The notes beneath the pieces were generated by a model. It was given only the letters and a program-made list of their open reading frames with translations, was not told the origin of the DNA and made no database searches. Below, piece by piece: positions 41,800 to 50,621 of a stretch of 64,000 nt of DNA. Location: the NCBI GenBank assembly GCA_964529795.1, contig CAZGXM010000001.1, positions 40,066 through 104,065 on the forward strand, in the 5' to 3' direction. A program made the position numbers and the translations under genes. Source of the DNA: CAZGXM01 sp964529795 (GTDB lineage: Bacteria > Bacillota > JADQBR01). Numbering within the stretch: the stretch's first letter is position 1; the number at the start of each line of letters is the position of its first letter.

Positions 41800-42683
41800 A
41801 GTACACTTATTATCCCGGGTGTTCTCTGCACTCCACAGCTGAAGAGTACAACTTTTCCAGCAAAAAGGTGCTGGAAAAGTTGGGGATTGAGCTGGAAGAG
41901 TTGAAAGATTGGAACTGCTGTGGCGCGACCTCTGCTCACTCCACCAGCGATTATCTGGCTCATGCGCTTCCTTTGCGAAACCTTATTTTGGCGGAAAAAC
42001 AGGGTAATGATGTACTGGTCCCCTGTGCTGCCTGCTACAATTTATTAAAGAATGCCGACCATCATCTTCGCAGTCACGGCGAAGGCAGTGCGGAATTGAA
42101 CCAGGATATGCAGGAAATCATGGGTGCTCAATACCGGGGAAGTATTTCCATTAAACACGTTGTGGACGTGTTTGCCCGGGAAGAGGTCAGCGCAAAGATT
42201 ACTGGTTTGCTGACAAAGCCGTTAAGCGGCTTGAAGGTGGTTCCTTATTACGGTTGTCTCTTGACCAGACCGGCAAAAGTGGTGGCATTTGAAGATAATC
42301 CCGAGCAGCCCCGAAAGTTGGATAAGCTGCTGGACACTTTGGGAGCCGAATGTGTCCGCTGGTCTTACAAAACCGAATGCTGCGGCGCCAGTTTATCTAT
42401 TTCCCAGCCGGAACTGGTGCTGAAACTGACGAAAAAACTGGTGGATGCTGCCCGGTATGCCGGTGCAGATGCCATTGTCACAGCCTGTCCTTTGTGTCAA
42501 ACCAACCTTGACACACGGCAGCATGAGGCCGGCGGCGGCCCCGGCAGCAGCGTCCCTGTCTTTTATATTACTGAACTGATTGGGTTGGCGATCGGCGCCG
42601 GCGGGGCCGGCGATTGGCTGAAGAAACATCTGATTGACCCTGTCCCATTACTGCGCTCACTGAATTTGTTGGCTACATCTTAA
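41796..42683 (+). CDS. hdrB: HdrB-like subunit with two CCG domains (methylene-THF reductase module)
   Basis: The 295-residue protein has two complete CCG domains: first YPGCSL, NWNCCGAT and VPCAACYNLL; second YYGCLLTRP, KTECCGASLS and TACPLCQTNL. In methanogens these bind the two non-cubane [4Fe-4S] clusters that reduce CoM-S-S-CoB. In acetogens no heterodisulfide exists, so the acceptor is unknown and electron relay to MetVF is an inference. Translation is coupled to hdrC by a 4-base overlap. Confidence 0.93.
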   Translation: MKYTYYPGCSLHSTAEEYNFSSKKVLEKLGIELEELKDWNCCGATSAHSTSDYLAHALPLRNLILAEKQGNDVLVPCAACYNLLKNADHHLRSHGEGSAELNQDMQEIMGAQYRGSISIKHVVDVFAREEVSAKITGLLTKPLSGLKVVPYYGCLLTRPAKVVAFEDNPEQPRKLDKLLDTLGAECVRWSYKTECCGASLSISQPELVLKLTKKLVDAARYAGADAIVTACPLCQTNLDTRQHEAGGGPGSSVPVFYITELIGLAIGAGGAGDWLKKHLIDPVPLLRSLNLLATS

Positions 42684-42753
42684 TACCGCACGGGCCGTTA
42701 CATTGGATTCGTGATGTGTATTGTTAAGGGTGTAAATCTTACTGGAGAAGGTA

Positions 42754-45700
42754 GTGAGATGCATGAAAAACAAGAAAAACAATTCAGTTGTAGGGTCGGT
42801 TTTGGTCCTGGGCAGCGGTATTGCCGGCATGCAGTCCGCTTTGGATTTGGCCGATGCCGGTTATCTGGTGCATATGGTGACAGATCAACCGTCCGTTGGC
42901 GGTAAGATGACCCAGTTGGACAAAACCTTCCCTACCAACGAATGTGCCATGTGCTTGTTGGGTCCGAAGATGACGGACACTCTCGGTCACCCGAATATTG
43001 ACCTTTATACCTGTTCGACCATCACCCGGGTGGAGGGTGAGGCGGGTAACTTCAAAGTTAAGGTCAAGAAAACTCCGCGTTACATCGATATTGAGGAATG
43101 TACCGCCTGCGGTGACTGCGAACAGGCCTGTCCGGTAGAGGTGCCCAACGAGTTTAACGAAAATATGGATTTCCGGAAAGCGGTCTACAAGCTTTTCCCC
43201 CAGGCTGTGCCCAACAAGTTTTTAATTGAAAAGCGGGGTACGCCGCCCTGCCGCAGCACCTGTCCGGCGGGGACAAACGCCCAGGGCTACGTGGCATTGA
43301 TTTCCCGGGGCAAATTCAAGGAAGCCCTGGAAGTGGTGCGGCGGCGCATGCCTTTTGCCGGTATCTGCGGCCGTATCTGCCATCACCCCTGCGAGGGCGA
43401 ATGTAACCGGGCGGAATACGACGACCCCATTGCCATTGCCTATCTCAAGCGGGCAGCGGCGGATTACGGCTGGATGGATGAAGCGGCGGAAGTTCCGGAG
43501 GTTGAAGCCGAACCCCGGGATGAACGCATTGCCGTCATCGGCGCCGGGCCCGGTGGCCTCACTGCAGCCCGGGACCTGGCGCTGGCCGGGTATATGGTGA
43601 CTGTATATGACGCTTTACCGGAAGCGGGTGGTATGCTGCGTGCCGGTATTCCCCGTTACCGCCTGCCCGAAGCGGTAGTGCAGAGGGAAACTGACTGGAT
43701 ACTGGGCACAGGCAGCATCGAGTTTAAAGGAAATACCAGAATTGGTGAAGATATTGCGCTGGAACAACTTCAGTCCGAATATGCTGCGGTACTGATTGCC
43801 GTGGGTACGCAGGAGTCCCGGATGTTGAAACTTGAGGGCTCCGACCAGGAAGGTATTGTTGGCGGTGTTGATTTCTTACGGAAAGCGGCCCTGGGAGAAA
43901 AACCGCCGGTGGGCAGGAAAGTGCTGGTCATTGGCGGGGGTAACGTGGCCATTGACGTTTCCCGCACGGCGCTGCGCCTGGGTGCGGCGGAAGTGAACCT
44001 GGCATGCCTGGAATCCCGGGAGGAAATGCCTGCCCACGAGTGGGAAATTGAAGAAGCCATTGAAGAAGGTGTCAAGGTCAATCCTTCCTGGGGACCGGAG
44101 AAATTTTTGGGAAGCGGAAAGGTCTCCGGTGTCACCATGAAGAAATGTACCGCGGTGTTTGATGAGGAGGGGAGATTCAGTCCCCGCTTTGATGAAAGTG
44201 TGAAGAAAGATTTTGCTGCGGATATGGTGATTGTCGCCATCGGCCAGGCATCCGACCTTTCCTTCATCCCGGCAAACAGCGGCATAGAAATTACCCGCGG
44301 CGGGACCATTGTCGCCGACCCCATTACCATGGCCACCGGCGCTGAAGGCGTCTTTGCCTGCGGCGATATTGTCACCGGGCCCAAGTCAGTGGTGGAAGCT
44401 GTGGCGGCAGCTCATGAAGCAGCCATCTCCATTGACCGCTATATCAAGGGTGAGGACCTGGCGGAAGACAGGACGGTAAGCCGTGAAGAAAAATTGGGCC
44501 CGCCGCTAAAAACACCAATCAGGGGAAATGCCCGCCTGGCGCAGGGCATGGCAGACCCCGGGACGCGTGTCAAGGGTTTTGACGAGGTTTATCAAGGCTT
44601 TACCCGGGAACAGGCCATTGAGGAGGCCAAGCGCTGCCTGAACTGCGGTATCTGTTCCGAATGTCTCCAGTGTGAGGCCGTTTGTAAGAAAGATGCGGTA
44701 CAGCACTGGCAGCGGGAAGAAACCGTTGAGCTGGACGTTGGTTCCATGATTTTGGTGCCCGGCTATGACCTGTTTGATGCGGAAAAGACCGGGGAATACG
44801 GGTACGGTATCTATGAGAACGTGGTCACCAGCCTGGAGTTTGAGCGTTTCTTAAGTTCCACCGGTCCTACCAAGGGCCACGTGGAGCGGCCATCCGACGG
44901 CAGGCCGCCGGTAAAGGTTGCCTTTATCCAGTGTGTGGGCTCCAGGGACTGTGCCCGTAACGGTGGTGAGTACTGCTCGTCCATCTGCTGTATGTATTCC
45001 ACCAAAGAAGCAATCATCGCCAGGGAGCACGACAGCAACATTGAGCCGACTATTTTCTACCTGGATATGCGCTCCTACGGCAAGAATTTTGATAAATATG
45101 TTGAATCCGCCAAGGCGGCAGGAGTTAAATATACCCGTACGATGATATCCAGCGTCAAGGAGGACCCCATCACCAAGAACCTCTCTATCCAGTATCTTCA
45201 GGACGGCGAAGTGGTGACCGGGGAGTTCGACCTGGTGGTGCTGGCTGTGGGTGTACAGCCGCCCAAGGCCGCTGCAGACCTGGCGGAAATTGTTGACTTC
45301 AAGCTGAACAAATTTGGTTTTGCTGACACAGATACCTTTAATCCCACGGTAACCAGTAAGCCCGGTGTCTATGTGGCCGGTGCATTCCAGGGGCCGCGGG
45401 ATATTCCGGAAACGGTAATGAACGCCAGTGCGGCGGCAGCCACCGCCGGTGGCGCCCTGTCCGCTGCCAGGGGGACACTGGTAAGAAGTAAGGATTACCC
45501 CGAAGAAAAAGATGTCAGTCAAGAGGAACCGCGGGTGGGTGTCTTCATCTGTCACTGTGGTATCAACATCGGTTCGGTGGTGGACGTACCCGGTGTAGTG
45601 GAATATGCCAGGACCATTCCCGGTGTTGTCTATGCCGTGGATAATCTCTACACCTGTTCTGAGGATACTACCAAGAAAATCAAGGAACTGGTAGCGGAAC

Positions 45701-47229
45701 ACAATCTTAACCGTGTGGTGGTGGCATCATGTACCATCCGTACTCACCAGCCGTTGTTCCGTGAAGTTTGCCGTGAGGCAGGCTTAAACCAGTTCCTGTT
45801 TGAAATGGCCAACATTCGTGACCAGTGTTCCTGGGTACACCGGGACGACCATGCTGCGGCCACCCGTAAGGCCAAGGACCTGGTGCGAGGAGCCATAGAA
45901 AAAGTACAAACTCACGAACCGCTGCACCTGCACCCGGTGCCGGTAGTGCCCAAGGCGCTGATTGTGGGCGGCGGTATTGCCGGCATGACAGCGGCCCTGT
46001 CCATGGCGGAACAGGGTTATGAATCATTTATTGTGGAGAAAGAACCGCAGTTGGGCGGCTTTGCCCGGAATCTCCGCCGCACCATTGACGGCAGGGATTT
46101 GCAAGGATTTGTGGAAGAGACCATCAAAAAGATTGAAGATAACGAGCTTGTTAAAGTGTATACCAACAGCCGCGTTGAGGACTTTGGCGGACACCAGGGC
46201 CACTTTGTCACAACTATTTCCCAGGCGGAAACCGGTAAAGAACACGTGCGCAACACCATTAAGCTCGAGCACGGTGTGGTGATTGTGGCCACCGGCGCCA
46301 GGGAGTTTGTAGCCGATGAATACCTCATCGGCGAAGACTCGCGGGTTGTTACCAATACCCAACTGGAGCAGCAGCTGTTTGACGGTGAGTGGGATGCCAG
46401 GAAAAACAAACAGGTGGTAATGGTCCAGTGCGTCGGGTCCCGGGATGAGGAACGGAAGTATTGCAGCCGTACCTGCTGCGCCCAGTCATTGAAAAACGCC
46501 ATTAAGATAAAAAATGAGCATCCCGGCACCGAAGTTTATATTCTCTACCGGGATATCAGGACTTACGGTTTCTATGAAGAATACTACAAGCTGGCCAGAG
46601 AATTGGGGGTAGTGTTTATTCAGTACGAACCGGAAAACAAGCCCAAATTGGAAACAGTGAACAAGGAAACACCCTTATTGAAGATGGAAGTTTTCGACCC
46701 TTCTTCCCGGGAAACTATTGTGCTGCATCCTGACCAGGTGGTTTTGGCTGCGGCTACAGTGGCTCCTGCTGACATTGCCAAGCTGGGCACTATGTTTAAG
46801 ACTACCTTGAATGAGGACGGGTTCTTCGTAGAAACTCACGCGAAGCTTGGACCCATTGACTTCCCGTCGGCTGGACTTTTCCTCTGCGGCAGCGCCCATT
46901 CGCCCAAGTTTGTCAATGAGGCGATTTACCAGGCCCAGGGTGCCGTGGCACGGGCATGCACCATCCTCTCCAAGGAGAACCTGATGGTAGGCGGCGTGGT
47001 AGCGAAAGTCGATCAGGATAAATGTGCCGCTTGCCTTACCTGCGTGCGTGTCTGCCCCTACAATGTGCCGAAGATTAATGACGAGTTTGTTGCAGAAATC
47101 AATGAAGTACAGTGCCAGGGATGCGGCACATGCGTTTCCGAATGTCCTGCCAAGGCCATTCAGCTGCAGCATTATAAAGATGAGCAAGTCATTAAGAAAG
47201 TACAGGGCTTGCTGGCGGAGGTGCTATAA
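42754..47229 (+). CDS. hdrA: Giant HdrA: HdrA core with inserted GltD-like NAD(P)H module, fused to a second HdrA
   Basis: The 1491-residue protein opens with an HdrA FAD motif (GSGIAGMQSALDLADAG, about residue 20) and the CTACGDCEQACP ferredoxin site (about 112). From about residue 165 to 580 it turns into a GltD-like segment: CRSTCP, CGRICHHPCEGEC, the Rossmann motif IGAGPGGLTAARDLALAG (about 260) and GGGNVAIDVSRTALRLG (about 391). HdrA sequence resumes with CLNCGICSECLQCEAVC. A second HdrA starts near residue 928 (FICHCGINIG), with FAD motif VGGGIAGMTAALSMAEQG (about 1070) and two C-terminal [4Fe-4S] sites from about 1424. HdrA is the flavin-based bifurcation subunit. The insert could take NAD(P)H electrons. 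GTG 42754 after GGAGAAGG is the chosen start; ATG 42763 is possible. Confidence 0.93.
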   Translation: MRCMKNKKNNSVVGSVLVLGSGIAGMQSALDLADAGYLVHMVTDQPSVGGKMTQLDKTFPTNECAMCLLGPKMTDTLGHPNIDLYTCSTITRVEGEAGNFKVKVKKTPRYIDIEECTACGDCEQACPVEVPNEFNENMDFRKAVYKLFPQAVPNKFLIEKRGTPPCRSTCPAGTNAQGYVALISRGKFKEALEVVRRRMPFAGICGRICHHPCEGECNRAEYDDPIAIAYLKRAAADYGWMDEAAEVPEVEAEPRDERIAVIGAGPGGLTAARDLALAGYMVTVYDALPEAGGMLRAGIPRYRLPEAVVQRETDWILGTGSIEFKGNTRIGEDIALEQLQSEYAAVLIAVGTQESRMLKLEGSDQEGIVGGVDFLRKAALGEKPPVGRKVLVIGGGNVAIDVSRTALRLGAAEVNLACLESREEMPAHEWEIEEAIEEGVKVNPSWGPEKFLGSGKVSGVTMKKCTAVFDEEGRFSPRFDESVKKDFAADMVIVAIGQASDLSFIPANSGIEITRGGTIVADPITMATGAEGVFACGDIVTGPKSVVEAVAAAHEAAISIDRYIKGEDLAEDRTVSREEKLGPPLKTPIRGNARLAQGMADPGTRVKGFDEVYQGFTREQAIEEAKRCLNCGICSECLQCEAVCKKDAVQHWQREETVELDVGSMILVPGYDLFDAEKTGEYGYGIYENVVTSLEFERFLSSTGPTKGHVERPSDGRPPVKVAFIQCVGSRDCARNGGEYCSSICCMYSTKEAIIAREHDSNIEPTIFYLDMRSYGKNFDKYVESAKAAGVKYTRTMISSVKEDPITKNLSIQYLQDGEVVTGEFDLVVLAVGVQPPKAAADLAEIVDFKLNKFGFADTDTFNPTVTSKPGVYVAGAFQGPRDIPETVMNASAAAATAGGALSAARGTLVRSKDYPEEKDVSQEEPRVGVFICHCGINIGSVVDVPGVVEYARTIPGVVYAVDNLYTCSEDTTKKIKELVAEHNLNRVVVASCTIRTHQPLFREVCREAGLNQFLFEMANIRDQCSWVHRDDHAAATRKAKDLVRGAIEKVQTHEPLHLHPVPVVPKALIVGGGIAGMTAALSMAEQGYESFIVEKEPQLGGFARNLRRTIDGRDLQGFVEETIKKIEDNELVKVYTNSRVEDFGGHQGHFVTTISQAETGKEHVRNTIKLEHGVVIVATGAREFVADEYLIGEDSRVVTNTQLEQQLFDGEWDARKNKQVVMVQCVGSRDEERKYCSRTCCAQSLKNAIKIKNEHPGTEVYILYRDIRTYGFYEEYYKLARELGVVFIQYEPENKPKLETVNKETPLLKMEVFDPSSRETIVLHPDQVVLAAATVAPADIAKLGTMFKTTLNEDGFFVETHAKLGPIDFPSAGLFLCGSAHSPKFVNEAIYQAQGAVARACTILSKENLMVGGVVAKVDQDKCAACLTCVRVCPYNVPKINDEFVAEINEVQCQGCGTCVSECPAKAIQLQHYKDEQVIKKVQGLLAEVL

Positions 47230-47694
47230 ATGAGCGACTTTGAACCCAGACTGGTTGCCTTCTGTTGCTACTACTGCGCTTACTCTGCTGCAGATCTGGC
47301 CGGTTCCATGCGGCTGCAGTACCCACCCAATATTCGCATTGTGGAACTGCCCTGCTCGGGCAAAACCGACATCCGGGTGATACTGGAAGCCTTTGAAAGG
47401 GGAGCCGATGGAGTCTACGTGGTCGGTTGCCTGGAGGGTGACTGCCACTTCCTGAAGGGCAACATCATGGCCAAGCGGCGGATCAGGGAAGCAAAGAAAT
47501 TACTGGACGAAATCGGCGTTGGCGGAGAGCGGCTGGAGATGTTTAACCTGTCCGGCTCCATGGGGCCCCGTTTTGCCGAGGTGGCCCGGGAAATGACGGA
47601 CAGAATCAAAAAGCTTGGTCCCAGCCCTTTAAATCCTGCTTACAAAAGCAAGAAGGAAGCTGCGGCGGGCAAAGAAGATGAGAGTGATGAGTAA
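47230..47694 (+). CDS. mvhD: MvhD-like [2Fe-2S] electron-transfer subunit (methylene-THF reductase module)
   Basis: The 154-residue protein starts with CCYYCAYSAADLAGSMR and carries LPCSGKTD and VVGCLEGDCHFLKGN, the MvhD/FlpD-type cysteine set. MvhD links HdrA to an electron donor, usually a hydrogenase. Here no hydrogenase follows; metV and metF do, so it probably bridges HdrA to the reductase or to a hydrogenase encoded elsewhere (inference). It starts directly behind hdrA with GGAGGTG. A paralogue at 60524 is joined to the hydrogenase genes. Confidence 0.93.
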   Translation: MSDFEPRLVAFCCYYCAYSAADLAGSMRLQYPPNIRIVELPCSGKTDIRVILEAFERGADGVYVVGCLEGDCHFLKGNIMAKRRIREAKKLLDEIGVGGERLEMFNLSGSMGPRFAEVAREMTDRIKKLGPSPLNPAYKSKKEAAAGKEDESDE

Positions 47695-47728
47695 GTCTCA
47701 AACTATTAGAAAGTGGGTGACATGCTAG

Positions 47729-48400
47729 ATGATTGTTGCTCAGGGAAAACCTATCGCTGAAGTTGCCAAACTAATCGAAGATGCCAACAAGGTACTGGTT
47801 GTCGGCTGCGGTGGTTGTGTGACAGTCTGCCTTGCCGGTGGGGAAAAGGAAGTGGGGGTGCTGGCTTCCGCTCTGCGCATGCTGCGCAAGAAGGAAGACA
47901 AGCCTCTGGAAACTGTGGAAGTTACCTTGAGCCGCCAGTGCGACCCCGAGTATATGGATATGCTGGAAAAACACATCACTGGTGATATTGACTGCATAGT
48001 ATCCATGGCATGTGGTGTAGGCGTCCAGTTTATTGCCGAGCGTTTTGACAAGTGGGTGGTGCCGGCGCTGAACACCAAATTTGCCGGCGGCGCCCTGGAA
48101 CACGGTGTCTGGGGGGAACGCTGCGGCTTGTGCGGCGAGTGTATCCTGCACAAAACCGGGGGTATCTGCCCCATCATTCGCTGTTCCAAGTCCATCCTCA
48201 ACGGTCCCTGCGGCGGTTCCCAGGACGGCAAGTGTGAGATAAATTCCGAGGTGGACTGTGCCTGGCAGTTGATTTACGACCGGATGAAAAAGTTGGGCCA
48301 ACTGGATAAACTGCTGGAAATTGAACCTGTCAAAGACTGGTCCAAGTCCAGGGACGGCGGCCCGCGTAAGGTTGTGAGAGAGGACGTGATGATACCATGA
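47729..48400 (+). CDS. metV: MetV, zinc/iron-sulfur partner of methylene-THF reductase
   Basis: The 223-residue protein carries GCGGCVTVCLAGGEKEV, an SRQCDPEYM segment and the cysteine-rich GERCGLCGEC, GGICPIIRC and NGPCGGSQDGKC signatures of the MTHFR C-terminal domain family. In acetogens MetV binds MetF and is thought to link its flavin to the electron-delivering partner. It ends with an ATGA overlap with metF. A GGGTGA site precedes the ATG. The operon context with hdrCBA-mvhD is that of the Moorella reductase complex. Confidence 0.92.
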   Translation: MIVAQGKPIAEVAKLIEDANKVLVVGCGGCVTVCLAGGEKEVGVLASALRMLRKKEDKPLETVEVTLSRQCDPEYMDMLEKHITGDIDCIVSMACGVGVQFIAERFDKWVVPALNTKFAGGALEHGVWGERCGLCGECILHKTGGICPIIRCSKSILNGPCGGSQDGKCEINSEVDCAWQLIYDRMKKLGQLDKLLEIEPVKDWSKSRDGGPRKVVREDVMIP

Positions 48401-49320
48401 AAAGCGGCAGCAGATTGGAAAAGTTGCTGGACCAGGGTGAATTTGTTGTCAGCGGTGAGATTGGTCCTCCGAAGCATGCCAACCCGGAGATCATCAAAAA
48501 GCATGCTAAAAAACTGAAAGATTATGTGGATGCAGCAAACCTGACTGACAACCAGACTGCTATCGTGCGGATTTCCAGTATTGCTTCGGCGGTACACGTA
48601 CTGTCTGAAGGCCTGGAGCCTATCGTGCAGATGACCGTGCGGGACAGAAACCGCATCGGCATTCAAAGCGACCTGTTAGGCGCTGCCAGTCTGGGCGTGA
48701 AAAACGTACTCTGTCTTTCCGGTGACCACCAGTCGTTTGGAAACCATCCTACCAGTAAAAACGTGCATGACATTGATTCCATCCAACTGGTAGCGGCTTT
48801 GAAGCAGATGCGTGATGAAAAGAAATTCATCTGCGGTGAAGAGATGAAGGAAAGTGAACCGCGCTTCCTTATCGGCGCGGTGGCCAACCCCTTCGGCGAC
48901 CCCTTTGAATACCGGGTACTGCGCCTGGAGAAGAAGATTAACGCCGGCGCCGACTTTATCCAGACCCAGTGTATTTTTGATATGGAGCGGTTTGAACGCT
49001 GGATGGAAATGGTCCGGGAACGGGGCCTGCATAAACGGGCGAAAATCATTGCCGGCCTGATGCCGCTCAAGTCTCATAAGGCCGCCCGCTACATGCAGAA
49101 GTACGTGTCCGGGATGATTGTGCCGGATGAGATTATTGAGCGCATGGAGAAAGCGGAAGACCCCAAAGCGGAGGGTGTGGAAATCTGTGTGGAACAGATC
49201 AAACACCTGCAAAAGGTGGAAGGTATTGCCGGTATACACATCATGGCAGTGGCCTGGGAAGAAATCATTCCTACCATCGTAGAAATGGCTGGTTTATACC
49301 CGAGACCGAAAGTATCATAA
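48397..49320 (+). CDS. metF: 5,10-methylenetetrahydrofolate reductase
   Basis: This FAD TIM-barrel enzyme reduces methylene-H4folate to methyl-H4folate, the methyl donor for AcsE. In its 307 residues, GEIGPPKHAN near the N terminus, LTDNQTA, LCLSGDHQSF, the ANPFG loop and FIQTQCIFDMERFERWM are MetF features. It is coupled to metV by a 4-base overlap and ends the operon with a strong terminator 10 bases after the stop. The reaction is the most exergonic step of the methyl branch, which makes the attached Hdr module energetically interesting. Confidence 0.95.
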   Translation: MKSGSRLEKLLDQGEFVVSGEIGPPKHANPEIIKKHAKKLKDYVDAANLTDNQTAIVRISSIASAVHVLSEGLEPIVQMTVRDRNRIGIQSDLLGAASLGVKNVLCLSGDHQSFGNHPTSKNVHDIDSIQLVAALKQMRDEKKFICGEEMKESEPRFLIGAVANPFGDPFEYRVLRLEKKINAGADFIQTQCIFDMERFERWMEMVRERGLHKRAKIIAGLMPLKSHKAARYMQKYVSGMIVPDEIIERMEKAEDPKAEGVEICVEQIKHLQKVEGIAGIHIMAVAWEEIIPTIVEMAGLYPRPKVS

Positions 49321-49330
49321 AAAGAAGGGG

Positions 49331-49362
49331 AAAACACCTCCGGTCCACCGGAGGTGTTTTTT
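49331..49362 (+). terminator. Terminator of the acs-hdr-met operon
   Basis: AACACCTCCGGT and ACCGGAGGTGTT pair perfectly around two bases, with an A-run before and six T after. It closes the ~19.6-kb operon. Confidence 0.93.
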
Positions 49363-49393
49363 CTATGAACGATGAACGCTGCCAGGCGCCGGT

Positions 49394-49417
49394 ATTCAAG
49401 CCAAAAGCCGTCCCCAC
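49394..49417 (-). repeat. Possible degenerate REP-like half element
   Basis: On the minus strand, GTGGGGACGGCTTTTGGCTTGA resembles the left arm of the inverted repeat at 63882–63957 (GTGGGGACGTTCTTCTTGAC). It has no partner arm, so it would be a decayed copy. Confidence 0.3.
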
Positions 49418-49448
49418 ATTTTTTAAAAACTAAGAAGGAAAAGCATCA

Positions 49449-49478
49449 TTGTGTAACGAAAAGATAACATATTATTAT
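49449..49478 (+). promoter_or_regulatory. Weak promoter candidate for the hyp operon
   Basis: TTGTGT (49449–49454) and TATTAT (49473–49478) are 18 bases apart. Upstream transcription is closed by the metF terminator, so a promoter is needed here. A degenerate copy of the GTTAAC-type operator (TGTAACGAAAAGATAACA, 49452–49469) overlaps it. Confidence 0.35.
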
Positions 49479-49524
49479 AAAGAGTTTAAAAATTTAGAAT
49501 ATGTCCACATAAGGGATGGTACTT

Positions 49525-49869
49525 ATGCACGAGATGGCAATTGTGGATAACCTATTGGCGGTTATTAACGAACAAGTCAAAGAGCACAGGTTAAAACAGG
49601 TCAGTAAAGTATATTTGCTAGTGGGGGAATTAACCGGGGTAGTCCCCGATGTGCTGCGTTTTTGCTGGCAGGTCTGTACGGAAAATACCCCTTATGAAGG
49701 GGCTCAACTGCATATTGACAAAATACCCGCCGTGGCTCTTTGCAGGAGCTGTGCTGCTGAGTATGCATTTACTCAGGGTGAATGTTACTCCTGTCCCCAC
49801 TGTGGCGGGGCGGTTGAACGGATTGTGTCCGGGAAAGAACTATATATAGATCATATTGAAGGCGAATAG
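49525..49869 (+). CDS. hypA: Hydrogenase nickel-incorporation protein HypA
   Basis: The 114-residue protein begins MHEMAIVDNLL; the His2-Glu3 pair binds nickel. The zinc-finger cysteines are in CRSCAAEYAF and CYSCPHCGG. With HypB it loads nickel into the [NiFe] hydrogenase large subunit encoded at 61913. The in-frame ATG at 49516 lies inside the ribosome site AAGGGA, so 49525 is the start. It opens the hypABFCDE operon. Confidence 0.96.
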   Translation: MHEMAIVDNLLAVINEQVKEHRLKQVSKVYLLVGELTGVVPDVLRFCWQVCTENTPYEGAQLHIDKIPAVALCRSCAAEYAFTQGECYSCPHCGGAVERIVSGKELYIDHIEGE

Positions 49870-49880
49870 GAGGGCTGATT

Positions 49881-50561
49881 TTGAAAATCAAAGTGCTGAG
49901 AAACATTATGAAACGCAATGAGGACCTAGCCGGGGTAAACAGGGAAATTTTTGACAGTCACAGTATTCTGGCTGTAAATATTATGAGTTCTCCAGGAGCC
50001 GGTAAAACCACCATTTTGGAAAAGGCCATTCCTTTCCTTAAAAAAGAGCTAAACGTGGCAATTATTGAAGGTGATTTGATGACCAGCAGGGATGCTGAGC
50101 GTATTAATCGCCAGGGAGTACCGGTGGTGCAGATAAACACCGAAGGCGGCTGCCACTTGGATGCCAACATGATCAACCAGGCTTTACAAGAGCTGGAACT
50201 AAAGAAATTAGACCTGATCATCATTGAAAATGTAGGCAATCTGGTCTGCCCTGGCACCTATAACCTGGGAGAACATGAGAAGATAGTGGTGCTCAGTGTG
50301 CCGGAGGGGGATGACAAACCGGCCAAGTACCCGCTAATGTTTCAAGAAGCCCGGGCCTGCATTTTAAACAAAACTGATTTGCTGTCTTACAGTAATTTTA
50401 ATTTGGATAGGTTCTATGAGGATGTGCTGAATTTGAATCCGGAAATAGAGATATTTAAAATGTCTGCTTCCAGCGGCGAGGGAATGGACCGCTGGTGCCG
50501 GTGGCTACGAGACCTGGCGGCAGACATTTCCCGGAAATGTGCCGGTTACAGTAGAAACTAG
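49881..50561 (+). CDS. hypB: Hydrogenase nickel-incorporation GTPase HypB
   Basis: The 226-residue G3E-family GTPase has the P-loop SSPGAGKTTILE (about residue 36), EGDLMTSRDAERI, INTEGGCHLDANMI and ENVGNLVCPGTY, plus the NKTDLL guanine-specificity motif. It lacks both an N-terminal His-rich nickel store and the CXXCGC nickel motif, so it is the plain GTPase type that must take nickel from HypA. The start is TTG after AGGAGGGCTG. It follows hypA by 11 bases. Confidence 0.95.
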   Translation: MKIKVLRNIMKRNEDLAGVNREIFDSHSILAVNIMSSPGAGKTTILEKAIPFLKKELNVAIIEGDLMTSRDAERINRQGVPVVQINTEGGCHLDANMINQALQELELKKLDLIIIENVGNLVCPGTYNLGEHEKIVVLSVPEGDDKPAKYPLMFQEARACILNKTDLLSYSNFNLDRFYEDVLNLNPEIEIFKMSASSGEGMDRWCRWLRDLAADISRKCAGYSRN

Positions 50562-50621
50562 CTTGAACGCATTTGTTTCTGAACACGACTCAACTCACCA
50601 GCTGTAAATGGAGAGGCAAAG

